Assembly: GCA_949840475.1 (NCBI GenBank)
Contig: CATKXA010000015.1
Span: 1 to 14,640, forward strand
Source: an uncultured Thermoanaerobacterales bacterium
GTDB lineage: Bacteria > Bacillota > Clostridia > Christensenellales > UBA1242
DNA length: 14,640 nt
Direction of reading: 5' to 3'
Shown: piece by piece, positions 1-6,445 of the stretch
Layout: every line of letters begins with the position of its first letter
Numbering within the stretch: the stretch's first letter is position 1
Made by a program: the position numbers and the translations under genes
The notes under the pieces: generated by a model
What the model was told of the DNA's origin: nothing
Database searches by the model: none
What the model saw: the letters and a program-made list of their open reading frames with translations, nothing else

Positions 1-115
1 TATGGGTCAACTAGTGGTAGACTTTGGTCAGGTCACACCATCCCATCTTTTTTTATTTGCGATTTAAATATAAGAGAAAGTATACAAGATAATATATAAG
101 TAGTTTTTTACACAT
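1..115. other. Left edge, unassigned sequence
   Basis: No recognisable gene. A reading frame open from base 1 on the plus strand runs to a TAA near 110 and could be the tail of a gene outside the window, but I recognise no family in it. Bases 1-47 look less AT-rich than the next 65, which are nearly pure A/T, so 1-47 may be the end of a dispersed repeat or mobile element. That is inference only. Confidence 0.25.
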
Positions 116-154
116 CTTATGCCGAAGCAAGTTCGGCAACCTTCGGTGCAGGGG
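116..154. repeat. 39-nt intergenic repeat, copy 1
   Basis: Matches 321-359 at 36 of 39 positions, exactly 205 bases apart. It contains a 6-bp hairpin (GCCGAA, 5-nt loop, TTCGGC). Two of the three differences between copies fall in the loop and none in the stem. Read on the minus strand it could encode the end of a peptide (APKVAELxSA, stop), and two of the three differences would be silent in that frame, so a short coding tail cannot be excluded. Confidence 0.75.
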
Positions 155-221
155 CTTTTGCTGTCGCAAATAGCCCGCATCTTCGTCGCAGGTCAGTGGG
201 TTAGTGCGCGACTTATTCTCA

Positions 222-261
222 CCAATAAAAAAGAGCAGGTTAAAACCTGCTCTTTTATTGG
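222..261 (-). terminator. Palindromic terminator after the tRNA-Ile 3' fragment
   Basis: Nearly perfect palindrome: arms 222-240 and 245-261 with a TAAA loop and a two-base bulge in the A tract. On the minus strand it reads as a strong GC-containing stem followed by a run of six T. Its outer arm includes the CCA end of the tRNA-Ile fragment (259-261), so it occupies the same position as the terminator of the intact tRNA-Ile copy. Confidence 0.7.
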
Positions 262-280
262 TAGGATTGAGTGGACTCGA
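259..280 (-). pseudogene. tRNA-Ile 3'-end fragment
   Basis: These 22 bases are identical to 466-487, which is the CCA end, acceptor stem and T-arm of the intact tRNA-Ile(GAT) gene 207 bases away. The match stops at 280 inside the T-loop and the rest of the tRNA is absent, so this is a remnant rather than a gene. Duplicated tRNA 3' ends are typical of attachment sites of integrative elements, or of local duplication. No integrase is present here to decide between these. Confidence 0.8.
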
Positions 281-320
281 TAATATTTCATTTCCCCAAT
301 AAATAAATCTTTATTCCCAC

Positions 321-359
321 CTTATGCCGAAACTAGTTCGGCAACCTTTGGTGCAGGGG
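321..359. repeat. 39-nt intergenic repeat, copy 2
   Basis: Second copy of the repeat at 116-154 (36 of 39 identical), with the same GCCGAA/TTCGGC stem and a different loop. Just upstream on the minus strand, an ATG near 371 would give a 15-codon frame (MKFTPAPKVAELVSA, stop). This is too short and too poorly supported to call a gene. Confidence 0.75.
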
Positions 360-430
360 TAAATTTCATAAATGAAATTATACCACTTGCACACTCGGCG
401 GTGGGTGAATCGCAGCCATGCAATTCCAAC

Positions 431-468
431 CAAACAAAAACCACGGACAACCCGTGGTCTTGTTTTGG
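431..468 (-). terminator. Terminator of the tRNA-Ala/tRNA-Ile transcript
   Basis: Hairpin with 7-bp arms 440-446 and 452-458 (ACCACGG/CCGTGGT, 5-nt loop). On the minus strand it is followed by a T-rich tract, immediately downstream of the tRNA-Ile CCA end. An outer pairing between CCAAA of the tRNA end and TTTGG extends the palindrome, the same design as at 222-261. Confidence 0.8.
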
Positions 469-542
469 TAGGATTGAGTGGACTCGAACCACCGACCCCC
501 ACCTTATCAGGGTGGTGCTCTAACCGACTGAGCTACAATCCT
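466..542 (-). tRNA. tRNA-Ile (anticodon GAT), CCA encoded
   Basis: The minus strand folds as a full cloverleaf. The acceptor stem AGGATTG pairs with CAATCCT, the D-arm has AGCTCAGTCGGTTAGAGC, the anticodon loop has CTGATAA with GAT, and the T-arm has GGTTCGAGTCC. The 3' CCA is encoded at 466-468. It decodes AUC/AUU isoleucine codons. It lies 21 bases downstream of tRNA-Ala on the same strand and is followed by a terminator. No 16S or 23S rRNA is seen next to it, so this Ala-Ile pair stands alone within the window. Its last 22 bases are duplicated at 259-280. Confidence 0.96.
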
Positions 543-563
543 ATAAGTTATAACGTTATAGTT

Positions 564-640
564 TGGTGGAGGTAAGCGGATTCGAACCGCTGACCCCCTG
601 CTTGCAAGGCAGGTGCTCTAGCCAACTGAGCTATACCCCC
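564..640 (-). tRNA. tRNA-Ala (anticodon TGC), CCA encoded
   Basis: Minus-strand cloverleaf. The acceptor GGGGGTA pairs with TACCTCC through one G-U pair. The D-arm is AGCTCAGTTGGCTAGAGC, the anticodon loop is CTTGCAA with TGC, and the T-arm is GGTTCGAATCC. The 3' ACCA is encoded at 564-567. The TGC anticodon reads GCN alanine codons. It is the first gene of the tRNA-Ala/tRNA-Ile transcript, about 18 bases downstream of a strong promoter. Confidence 0.96.
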
Positions 641-657
641 AAATCAAACGCTCTAAT

Positions 658-686
658 ATAATAACAAAGCCAATTTGTTTTGTCAA
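658..686 (-). promoter_or_regulatory. Promoter of the tRNA-Ala/tRNA-Ile operon
   Basis: On the minus strand, TTGACA (681-686) and TATTAT (658-663) are separated by 17 bases. That is a perfect -35 and a 5/6 -10 at ideal spacing. Transcription would start near 650, about 10 bases before the tRNA-Ala 5' end. Confidence 0.8.
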
Positions 687-822
687 TAATTTTAAGAACT
701 TTTTTTATCTTTTTACTAGCATTTTTGCGAGCGACTTTTTATGCCTTTTTTTCTATTTATATAATATTTGACTTGATCTTATGACTTGTGCTAAATTGAA
801 AATACAAAGGGAGTGATTTAAT

Positions 823-1315
823 ATGATTAATATAGAGCAATATAGAGATCCTTGGCTCGCAGAAAAGTTTGATGAATTTATTGGTTTTTATCCAAGAGAA
901 TTTTTTTGTGTTTGATAATTTTTCCTCTTTTAAAGTTCTTGTTGATGGAGTTGTTTATTCTACTGTTGAACATGCTTACCAAGCAAGCAAATTTTTACAA
1001 AGTGCTCCTGAAATTGCTAAAGAGATAATGGATAGTTTTTCTGCTCATGAAGCACAAAAAATAGGATATGCGAATAAAGATAAACAAAGAAAAGATTGGG
1101 ATGATGTGAAATTGGTTGTTATGGAAAAATTGCTTAGATGCAAGCTTGAACAAAATCCGTATGTAAAAAAGAAATTACTTTTAACTGGGGACTTAACAAT
1201 ATGTGAAGATTCTCCTAAAGATAGCTTTTGGGGAATAGGACCAAATAGAAATGGCAGAAATGAGCTCGGTAAACTTTGGATGAAACTAAGAGATGAACTT
1301 AAAAATAACAAATAA
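823..1315 (+). pseudogene. NADAR/YbiA-like N-glycosidase family gene, frameshifted
   Basis: The NADAR family (E. coli YbiA is a member) acts on riboflavin-pathway intermediates or ADP-ribose derivatives through an N-glycosidase-like fold. The start is ATG 823 behind AAAGGGAG at 806-813. The first 26 codons read MINIEQYRDPW...GFYPRE and then hit a TGA after a run of seven T (901-907). With six T the frame continues as FFVFDNFSSF and joins the conserved body STVEHAYQASKF and SFWGIGPNRNGRNELGKLW, giving about 163 residues, normal for the family. As written the gene is split. An internal start at 869 would give a wrong N-terminus (MMNLLVFIQEN). Either this is a real inactivating indel, a sequencing error in the homopolymer, or slippage at T7 restores the frame. 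The family call is confident; activity is uncertain. Confidence 0.8.
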
Positions 1316-1320
1316 CCAAC

Positions 1321-1346
1321 AAACCACCGCTTTAGGTGGTTTATTT
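1321..1346 (+). terminator. Terminator after the NADAR gene
   Basis: Arms AAACCACC (1321-1328) and GGTGGTTT (1335-1342), 6-nt loop, followed by ATTT. It lies directly after the stop codon and just ahead of the fhs promoter. Confidence 0.75.
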
Positions 1347-1347
1347 A

Positions 1348-1376
1348 TTGACAGGTGGAAATTCATAGCGTAAAGT
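1348..1376 (+). promoter_or_regulatory. Promoter of fhs
   Basis: TTGACA (1348-1353), 17-base spacer, TAAAGT (1371-1376). Perfect -35, moderate -10. The leader would be only about 15 bases, leaving just the ribosome binding site GGAGGGG at 1387-1393; no riboswitch fits. Confidence 0.6.
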
Positions 1377-1397
1377 TATATTGAGCGGAGGGGATAT

Positions 1398-3059
1398 ATG
1401 ACAGATATAGAAATTGCAAGAAATGTAGATATGTTGCCTATTGAAAAAGTGGCAAAGAAGCTTAATATAAAAAAGAGCGAGCTTGAACTTTATGGTAAAT
1501 ATAAGGCCAAAGTAAATTTGGCTTATGGGAAAAAGCAAGGCAAGCTGGTGCTTGTTACTGCAATAAATCCAACAAGTGCAGGCGAGGGCAAAACAACTAT
1601 ATCTATTGGGCTTGCAGATGCTTTAGCGAGGCTTAAAAAGAAAGTGTGCCTTGCACTTCGAGAGCCTTCGCTTGGACCAGTTTTTGGTGTGAAAGGTGGA
1701 GCAACAGGAGGAGGGTTTGCCCAAGTTGTGCCAATGGAAGATATTAATTTGCATTTTACAGGCGACTTTCACGCGATAACTGCTGCCAATAATTTACTTG
1801 CGTCATATATAGATAATCATATTTATCATGGCAACAAACTAAATATTGATAAAGACAAAATTGTCTTTAGTAGGTGTCTTGATATCAATGACAGAACATT
1901 AAGAAAAGTTGAAATTGGCTTGAGTGATAGGAGCCAAGCTGTAAGACGAGATAATTTTGTTATTACTGCTGCAAGCGAGGTAATGGCAATACTTTGTTTG
2001 TCTGAAAACCTAGAAGATTTAAAAGTAAGACTTGGTAATATTTTGGTTGCGTTCACTACTAGTGGGGAACCTGTTTACGCTAAAGATTTAAAGGTCCATG
2101 ATGCAATGGCTATTTTGCTAAAAGATGCAATTAAGCCAAACCTAGTGCAAACACTAGAGCATACGCCTGCTCTAATACACGGTGGACCATTTGCAAATAT
2201 TGCACATGGCTGCAATAGCATTATAGCTACTAAGCTTGCTATGACGCACAGCGAATATACTGTAACAGAGGCAGGCTTTGGGGCTGATCTTGGTGCTGAA
2301 AAATTTTTAGACACAAAATGCCGACTAGCTAAAATAGTGCCAAATGCTGTTGTGTTGGTTGCAACAATAAAAGCCTTGAAGCTGCATGGCGGGGTAGTAG
2401 AAAAGACTTTAAATGAAGAGAATGTTGACGCAGTTAAATTGGGTTGCGAAAACTTGGCTAGGCATATAAATAACATAAAAAATGTTTATCATTTGCCCGT
2501 AGTTGTTGCCATTAACAAATATAATTCAGATACAACTGCTGAGATTGAAATTGTTAAAGAAGTTGTTTCATCTTTTAATGCAGTGGCAATAGTAGCTGAT
2601 GTATATAATCATGGTGGCAACGGAGCGAAGGAACTTGCGAAAGAAGTTATAAGATTATGTAACCAAGATAATAGCTGTTTTGAATATTGTTATGAATTAA
2701 ACGATACGATTAAGAATAAAATATATACTATTGCTACAAAAATTTATGGTGCTAAGCTTGTAAATTTTAGCGAAAAAGCATTAAAAAACATTGAAGAGAT
2801 TGAAAAATTAAATCAGGATAAATTACCTATAATAATTGCAAAAACGCAGTATTCAATTAGTGATAATCAAGCCTTGATAGGTGCTCCTAAAGATTTTGAA
2901 ATTAATATAAGTGAAGTTCAACTTCGTAGAGGGGCAGGATTTATAGTAGCTATTGCAGGCAATATGTTACTAATGCCAGGGCTCAGCAAGAATCCTGCTG
3001 GAGAAAAAATGCTAATACGTTCAGCAGAGAATAATATTAGCATCGAGGGATTGTTTTAA
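1398..3059 (+). CDS. fhs: Formate--tetrahydrofolate ligase
   Basis: ATP-dependent ligase joining formate to tetrahydrofolate to give 10-formyl-THF in cytosolic one-carbon metabolism. It feeds purine synthesis and initiator-tRNA formylation, and serves the methyl branch of the Wood-Ljungdahl pathway in acetogens. The protein has 553 residues, the usual size for the family. The nucleotide-binding loop PTSAGEGKTT lies at about residues 58-67. It is followed by the family signatures LREPSLGPVFGVKGGATGGG and FTGDFHAI, and near the C-terminus RRGAGFIVAIAGNM and MPGLSKNPA. Start ATG 1398 has GGAGGGG at 5-base spacing. It is monocistronic: promoter at 1348 and terminator at 3066. No other folate gene (folD, fchA) is adjacent, so the context does not tell whether it serves acetogenesis or biosynthesis. 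Confidence 0.97.
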   Translation: MTDIEIARNVDMLPIEKVAKKLNIKKSELELYGKYKAKVNLAYGKKQGKLVLVTAINPTSAGEGKTTISIGLADALARLKKKVCLALREPSLGPVFGVKGGATGGGFAQVVPMEDINLHFTGDFHAITAANNLLASYIDNHIYHGNKLNIDKDKIVFSRCLDINDRTLRKVEIGLSDRSQAVRRDNFVITAASEVMAILCLSENLEDLKVRLGNILVAFTTSGEPVYAKDLKVHDAMAILLKDAIKPNLVQTLEHTPALIHGGPFANIAHGCNSIIATKLAMTHSEYTVTEAGFGADLGAEKFLDTKCRLAKIVPNAVVLVATIKALKLHGGVVEKTLNEENVDAVKLGCENLARHINNIKNVYHLPVVVAINKYNSDTTAEIEIVKEVVSSFNAVAIVADVYNHGGNGAKELAKEVIRLCNQDNSCFEYCYELNDTIKNKIYTIATKIYGAKLVNFSEKALKNIEEIEKLNQDKLPIIIAKTQYSISDNQALIGAPKDFEINISEVQLRRGAGFIVAIAGNMLLMPGLSKNPAGEKMLIRSAENNISIEGLF

Positions 3060-3063
3060 ATAT

Positions 3064-3093
3064 AAAAAAAGCATCAAATTTGATGCTTTTTAT
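3064..3093. terminator. Bidirectional terminator between fhs and the zinc-ribbon gene
   Basis: A-tract, GCATCA/TGATGC stem with AATT loop, T-tract. Because both flanks are A/T runs, the 26-base palindrome (3066-3091) can terminate fhs on the plus strand and the converging gene on the minus strand, whose stop codon (3094-3096) touches it. Confidence 0.85.
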
Positions 3094-3711
3094 TTATGCT
3101 TTGTTACCGCAGTTTGGGCAAAAGTTGCTGGTTTCGTTTAATTTATTGCCACAATTTTCGCAAAACTTTTCAACATTTAATTTTTCGCCGCAGTTTGAAC
3201 AAAATGTATTGCTAGCCGCGTTTAAAGTTTCGCACTTTGCACATTTAGTTGTTTTAGTCTTAGCTTGTTTACCTTTTGCAATTCCACTTGCTATACCACC
3301 AGATATTTTTTCTGCTAATCCGCCGATAGCATTGTTTACTTTTGGAGCAATATTGTCTGATGCATAATTGACTACGTCGCCAACTACTGGAGTAACAGAA
3401 GTTGCTGCATATGATGCGATTTCTCTTGCATGAGCAAAGAATGTTGCATAAACTCCGAATGCTATAAGAATTATGCTAGCAAATAGTAAGATGCCTGAAA
3501 CTACAAATAGGGCAGAAGAAGATGATGTTTTACTAAACATATTTTGTGAGTCAGTTTTGCCTAAGCTTGTGATAGCAACGATTAAAAGTATGATACTGAT
3601 AATTGCTAAGACAATACCTACGCATAGCATAATAATTCCAGTTTTTTTCAAAGACCTTTTTACATTTTTATGATTTTGTTCGTTTGCATATGTGCCTTGC
3701 ATTTCCGCCAT
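3094..3711 (-). CDS. Membrane protein with two C-terminal zinc ribbons
   Basis: A 205-residue protein with unknown specific function. Residues 1-22 are polar with several lysines. Two strong hydrophobic segments (about 24-49 and 66-92) should form a helical hairpin in the membrane. A middle stretch rich in Ala, Gly and Ser (about 95-150) follows. The tail carries two zinc ribbons with identical spacing: C157/C160 with C171/C174, and C184/C187 with C198/C201 (each CX2C-X10-CX2C, the second half being CxNCG). Such ribbon-plus-membrane proteins are common in Firmicutes and often annotated only as zinc-ribbon domain proteins. Start ATG 3711 is preceded by AAGGAG at 8-base spacing. It converges on fhs and shares its terminator. 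With two TM helices the N- and C-termini lie on the same side, presumably the cytosol, but this is inferred. Confidence 0.85.
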   Translation of the reverse strand: MAEMQGTYANEQNHKNVKRSLKKTGIIMLCVGIVLAIISIILLIVAITSLGKTDSQNMFSKTSSSSALFVVSGILLFASIILIAFGVYATFFAHAREIASYAATSVTPVVGDVVNYASDNIAPKVNNAIGGLAEKISGGIASGIAKGKQAKTKTTKCAKCETLNAASNTFCSNCGEKLNVEKFCENCGNKLNETSNFCPNCGNKA

Positions 3712-3742
3712 GGTTACTTCTCCTTAAATTTATTATATAAAT

Positions 3743-3772
3743 ATAATATCATAATTTATAATACTATTGCAA
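3743..3772 (-). promoter_or_regulatory. Promoter of the zinc-ribbon membrane protein gene
   Basis: On the minus strand, TTGCAA (3767-3772) and TATTAT (3743-3748) with an 18-base spacer in a very AT-rich region, about 30 bases from the start codon. Confidence 0.5.
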
Positions 3773-3842
3773 ATCTTTTAAGGACCCCAGTGTTATATTT
3801 TAAGTTTGAACTGTTTGTTATTATCTTTTTATTAAAGTATTG

Positions 3843-3889
3843 ATTGCATGAAAACATTTTACTTTTATGAAATTAAATAGTCATGCAAT
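3843..3889. repeat. 9-bp inverted repeat upstream of the methyltransferase
   Basis: ATTGCATGA at 3843-3851 is the exact reverse complement of TCATGCAAT at 3881-3889, with 29 AT-rich bases between. It has no T-tract and is not a typical terminator. The 38-base spacing between arms is compatible with a paired operator. Function inferred. Confidence 0.5.
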
Positions 3890-3896
3890 TTTATAA

Positions 3897-3920
3897 ATAG
3901 ACTATAAATATGTCTATACT
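3897..3920 (+). promoter_or_regulatory. Palindrome overlapping a likely -10 box of the methyltransferase gene
   Basis: ATAGAC (3897-3902) and GTCTAT (3912-3917) form a dyad whose right arm overlaps TATACT (3915-3920), a 5/6 match to a -10 box. No good -35 is seen at 17 bases, which would fit a regulated promoter. Start near 3927 would give a leader of about 55 bases to ATG 3983. Confidence 0.35.
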
Positions 3921-3982
3921 TTAATGTGAAAAAAAGCATTAAAAAAGTTGAATATAAGGGCAATAAATGTTACCATAAAGCT

Positions 3983-4750
3983 ATGGAAGAATTAATCAAG
4001 TACTACAATAAATTTAATGAAGATAAGCGTCTTGTTTCTCGTCATGGTCAAGTTGAGTTTGCTGTTACTAATAAATATATTGAAGAAATTATTGCTGGTA
4101 GAAAAGAACTCAGTATTATTGATATTGGGGCTGGCACTGGAAGATATACTGCGTACCTTGAGAGCTTGGGGCATAATGTTACTGCTGTGGAGCTTGTTAA
4201 CAAAAACGTTAGCCAAATAAAAATGAAAACTAAAAATGCTGTTGTTAAGCAAGGCAATGCAATTGATTTAAAGTTTAAAGACAATACTTTTGATGTGGCA
4301 CTTTTATTTGGACCTGTTTACCATTTGTTCAGCTTTGAAGATAAGCTTAAAGCAATTACTGAAGCAAAGCGGGTTGTTAAAAAGGGTGGGCATATTTTGA
4401 TTTCGTACTTAACAAACGAGTATGCTGTGATTACCTATGCTTTTAAAGAAGGCAATTTGCAAAAGGTGCTTAAAGAAGGCAAACTAACAGAAGATTTTGT
4501 TGTTAAAAATACTCCTGAAGATTTGTTTAGTTATGATAGATTGGAAAACATCAATGAACTTAAGGACAAAGCTGGTTTAAAAAGATACAAGATAGTGGGC
4601 GTTGACGGAGCAACTGACTATATGAGAAAAGAGCTTAATAAATTAAGCGACGACGATTTTAAAATGTTTATTAAATACCAAATGAGCATTTGTGAAAGAC
4701 CAGAGCTTCTTGGAGCAAGCTCGCACATTTTAGATATTTTGGAAAAGTAA
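3983..4750 (+). CDS. Class I SAM-dependent methyltransferase
   Basis: A soluble Rossmann-fold methyltransferase of 255 residues from ATG 3983. Motif I is IIDIGAGTGRY (about 45-55), the ribose-binding acidic residue is in AVELV (E70), motif III is GNAIDL (D95), and DVALLFGPVYHL at about 104-115 holds the post-motif IV region. The N-terminal phrase NEDKRLVSRHGQVEF is typical of a Firmicutes methyltransferase group with unknown substrate. A GTG at 3926 would extend the protein by 19 residues, but that extension is lysine-rich, lacks family character and overlaps the probable transcription start, so I prefer 3983 although its ribosome binding site is weak. A MerR regulator follows in the same direction with its own promoter. 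The substrate cannot be told from sequence. Confidence 0.85.
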   Translation: MEELIKYYNKFNEDKRLVSRHGQVEFAVTNKYIEEIIAGRKELSIIDIGAGTGRYTAYLESLGHNVTAVELVNKNVSQIKMKTKNAVVKQGNAIDLKFKDNTFDVALLFGPVYHLFSFEDKLKAITEAKRVVKKGGHILISYLTNEYAVITYAFKEGNLQKVLKEGKLTEDFVVKNTPEDLFSYDRLENINELKDKAGLKRYKIVGVDGATDYMRKELNKLSDDDFKMFIKYQMSICERPELLGASSHILDILEK

Positions 4751-4765
4751 AATAAAAAATTATTG

Positions 4766-4796
4766 TTGACACTCCAGCCAGCTGTAATGTTATCCT
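4766..4796 (+). promoter_or_regulatory. MerR-type promoter and operator
   Basis: TTGACA (4766-4771) and TATCCT (4791-4796) are separated by 19 bases, the over-long spacer that MerR-family activators correct by DNA distortion. A dyad fills the spacer: ACACTCCAGC (4769-4778) and GCTGTAATGT (4781-4790), 8 of 10 pairs matching around a 2-base centre. This fits autoregulation by the MerR protein encoded immediately downstream. Confidence 0.75.
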
Positions 4797-4816
4797 AAAT
4801 GTAGTGGAGATGTGTT

Positions 4817-5824
4817 ATGTATAAAATAGGTCAAGTTGAAGAGATTACAAAGGTTTCAAAAAAGACTCTTCGTTACTGGGAAGAGCTAGGGCTTATTGCT
4901 CCTAAAGAGGTAGATAAATTCACAAGCTATCGTTATTATGACGATGCGTGCGTGGATAAAATCGGACAAATAGTTTATCTTAAAAAGCTTGGTTTTTCTT
5001 TGAAAGAAATTAAAAACCTTGATGAAAAAGTAGTTACGGAAAAAATCGAAGCATTGAAACAAGAGTTAAGTAGGCTTAAAGCAAGTCTAAATGTTTTGTT
5101 AAATATAAAAAAAGACCAAAGCGAGAATTATTTAACTGATTACTTTATTTTAGATAAAGAAGCTATTGGGCATTGGAAGCTCATAGGCGAGAGCAAAACT
5201 GAGCAAACTGCATTGAAGGGCGAAATCTACAAAGACACAGCATTTAGCGTTAAAGACCTGTACTTAATGGACGGCGGAAAACAGTATTGGATTATCAAAT
5301 GGACAAAGGGAATAATCAGCATCAATGGAGATAAGCATAGCTACGAAATTTATGGCGATAAATTGATACTTACACTTTGTTATGAGGCTTCTTGTAAATG
5401 TAGGATTTATGAGAGGGTTGATAATATCAACCACTCGATTGAAGAAATTGCTATAAACGATAATATTGACCTTCCGTTCGTTAGAGATAGAGAGGTCGAA
5501 GGTGTTTGGCAGTATTGTGGCTTTTATTCTCGACTAGAAAACATTGATTTAAAAGCTATAGGCAGACAAAATGTGCCAGATAATAAGTATTACTTTATGC
5601 CAGACGGAAATTTGTTTTACATGGTTGGACATGCTTTATCTCGCGAAAGATACACCAAGGGTCATATATTAAATGAAAATAGATTTGGTTATACAACTGA
5701 TGAAAAGTACTGGATAAAAAAAGAGGGGGATAACACATTTTTAATTAGTGAAAGCAAAGCCTCTGGCTATACCTTTGCTAAAAAAATCTCGTATGTTGTA
5801 TACAAAAAAATTGAACAGTTTTAA
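4817..5824 (+). CDS. MerR-family transcriptional regulator with a two-repeat ligand-sensing region
   Basis: A 335-residue regulator. Residues 1-70 are a MerR winged HTH (YKIGQVEEITKVSKKTLRYW, then LGLIAP, SYRYY, and LKKLGFSLKEI). Residues about 72-98 form the dimerisation helix. The C-terminal 235 residues are not a GyrI-like or simple drug-binding domain that I recognise. They seem to contain two related beta-rich units, each opening with a GxWxxxG phrase (GHWKLIG at 118-124, GVWQYCG at 229-235) and containing an aromatic segment around a Gly-Gly or Asp-Gly turn, resembling a duplicated lipocalin-like sensor. Start ATG 4817 follows GTGGAG at 7-base spacing and the operator at 4766. It probably controls itself and maybe the upstream methyltransferase or distant genes. 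The inducer is unknown. Confidence 0.88.
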   Translation: MYKIGQVEEITKVSKKTLRYWEELGLIAPKEVDKFTSYRYYDDACVDKIGQIVYLKKLGFSLKEIKNLDEKVVTEKIEALKQELSRLKASLNVLLNIKKDQSENYLTDYFILDKEAIGHWKLIGESKTEQTALKGEIYKDTAFSVKDLYLMDGGKQYWIIKWTKGIISINGDKHSYEIYGDKLILTLCYEASCKCRIYERVDNINHSIEEIAINDNIDLPFVRDREVEGVWQYCGFYSRLENIDLKAIGRQNVPDNKYYFMPDGNLFYMVGHALSRERYTKGHILNENRFGYTTDEKYWIKKEGDNTFLISESKASGYTFAKKISYVVYKKIEQF

Positions 5825-5851
5825 AAAGTCACTTTTTATTAGTGACTTTTT
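5823..5851 (+). terminator. Terminator of the MerR gene
   Basis: AAAAAGTCACT and AGTGACTTTTT form an 11-bp stem with a 7-base loop, starting inside the stop codon. Confidence 0.85.
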
Positions 5852-5913
5852 ATTTTGCTTAAAAATATAACAAACGCGTTTAGGTTTTCAAAGTTTTTAA
5901 TAAACGGCACATG

Positions 5914-5948
5914 TAAAAATACAACTTTAGTTTTTAAGTTGTTTTTTT
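5914..5948. terminator. Terminator at the left edge of the accessory island
   Basis: ACAACTT (5921-5927) and AAGTTGT (5936-5942), 8-base loop. Flanked by A5 on the left and T8 on the right, so it works in both directions. Its main user is the minus-strand Rho_N-like gene ending at 5968. Bases 5852-5913 hold nothing else I can name. Confidence 0.65.
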
Positions 5949-5967
5949 TATTATTGAAAATTTGATT

Positions 5968-6444
5968 TTACGGCAACTCTTCGTCAATGGTTATATAGAT
6001 AGTGGTGTCTTTAAAATTTAGCCTGTAAAAACCATTTTTAATTTCAGTTACTTTTGCGTCAAAACTATTATTTATTAGTTCATTAAAATAAATTATAAAA
6101 TCACTATAATTATAAAGATTTAAAGTTGTGGTAACTTCAGATTTTGATGACATGTTGTTGCAGTAATAATTATAAAGGCTTTCAGTAGATTTTTCATAGT
6201 CCGTTTTTAATAACTCTTTAAACTCTTTAAGTAAAGCTATCATGTCAAAAAAACTTTGCCTATGAGGCATAACGCATCTTCCTCTGTTTGTGAAAACTGG
6301 TTCGAGCTCGCCAGTTTTTATTTTTTCAATCTCTTTTATGAGCTCATCTTTTGATTTTGTCGTCGGGGCATAAACGCCTTGACTACGAGCATAATTTCTT
6401 AATTCATATATACCCATTAATTTTAAATCATTATTCGTCAGCAT
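5968..6444 (-). CDS. Small protein with N-terminal Rho_N-like (SAP-fold) domain
   Basis: A 158-residue protein. Residues 4-45 (LKLMGIYELRNYARSQGV then PTTKSKDELIKEIEKI) match the helical Rho N-terminal domain family, a SAP/LEM-like fold that typically contacts nucleic acid or accompanies RNA-binding modules. A GELEPV...NRGR segment follows, similar to the linker seen after such domains. The rest (about 60-158) is charged and aromatic, without a family I know. No RNA-binding OB-fold or ATPase is present, so it is not Rho. Start at 6444 is chosen over a longer frame because AAGGAG (6455-6460 on the minus strand) precedes it, and the longer version overlaps the upstream gene. The start codon is one base past the stop of the 62-aa gene, so the two are translationally coupled. 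Confidence 0.75.
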   Translation of the reverse strand: MLTNNDLKLMGIYELRNYARSQGVYAPTTKSKDELIKEIEKIKTGELEPVFTNRGRCVMPHRQSFFDMIALLKEFKELLKTDYEKSTESLYNYYCNNMSSKSEVTTTLNLYNYSDFIIYFNELINNSFDAKVTEIKNGFYRLNFKDTTIYITIDEELP

Positions 6445-6445
6445 T

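Noticed and set aside
259..542. Clear attL/attR pair of an integrative element
   Set aside because: The 22-base tRNA duplication is only about 200 bases from the intact gene and nothing resembling a mobile element lies between; kept only as a hypothesis.
311..575. Open frames over the tRNA-Ile gene on both strands
   Set aside because: They run through the intact tRNA and its terminator, have no ribosome binding site, and translate tRNA sequence. They are spurious.
3080..3367. Plus-strand frame opposite the zinc-ribbon gene
   Set aside because: Antisense shadow of the cysteine-rich C-terminus; begins in the terminator hairpin and has no ribosome binding site.
5968..6444. Transcription termination factor Rho
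   Set aside because: Only the N-terminal helical domain resembles Rho; the RNA-binding OB-fold and ATPase domains are absent.
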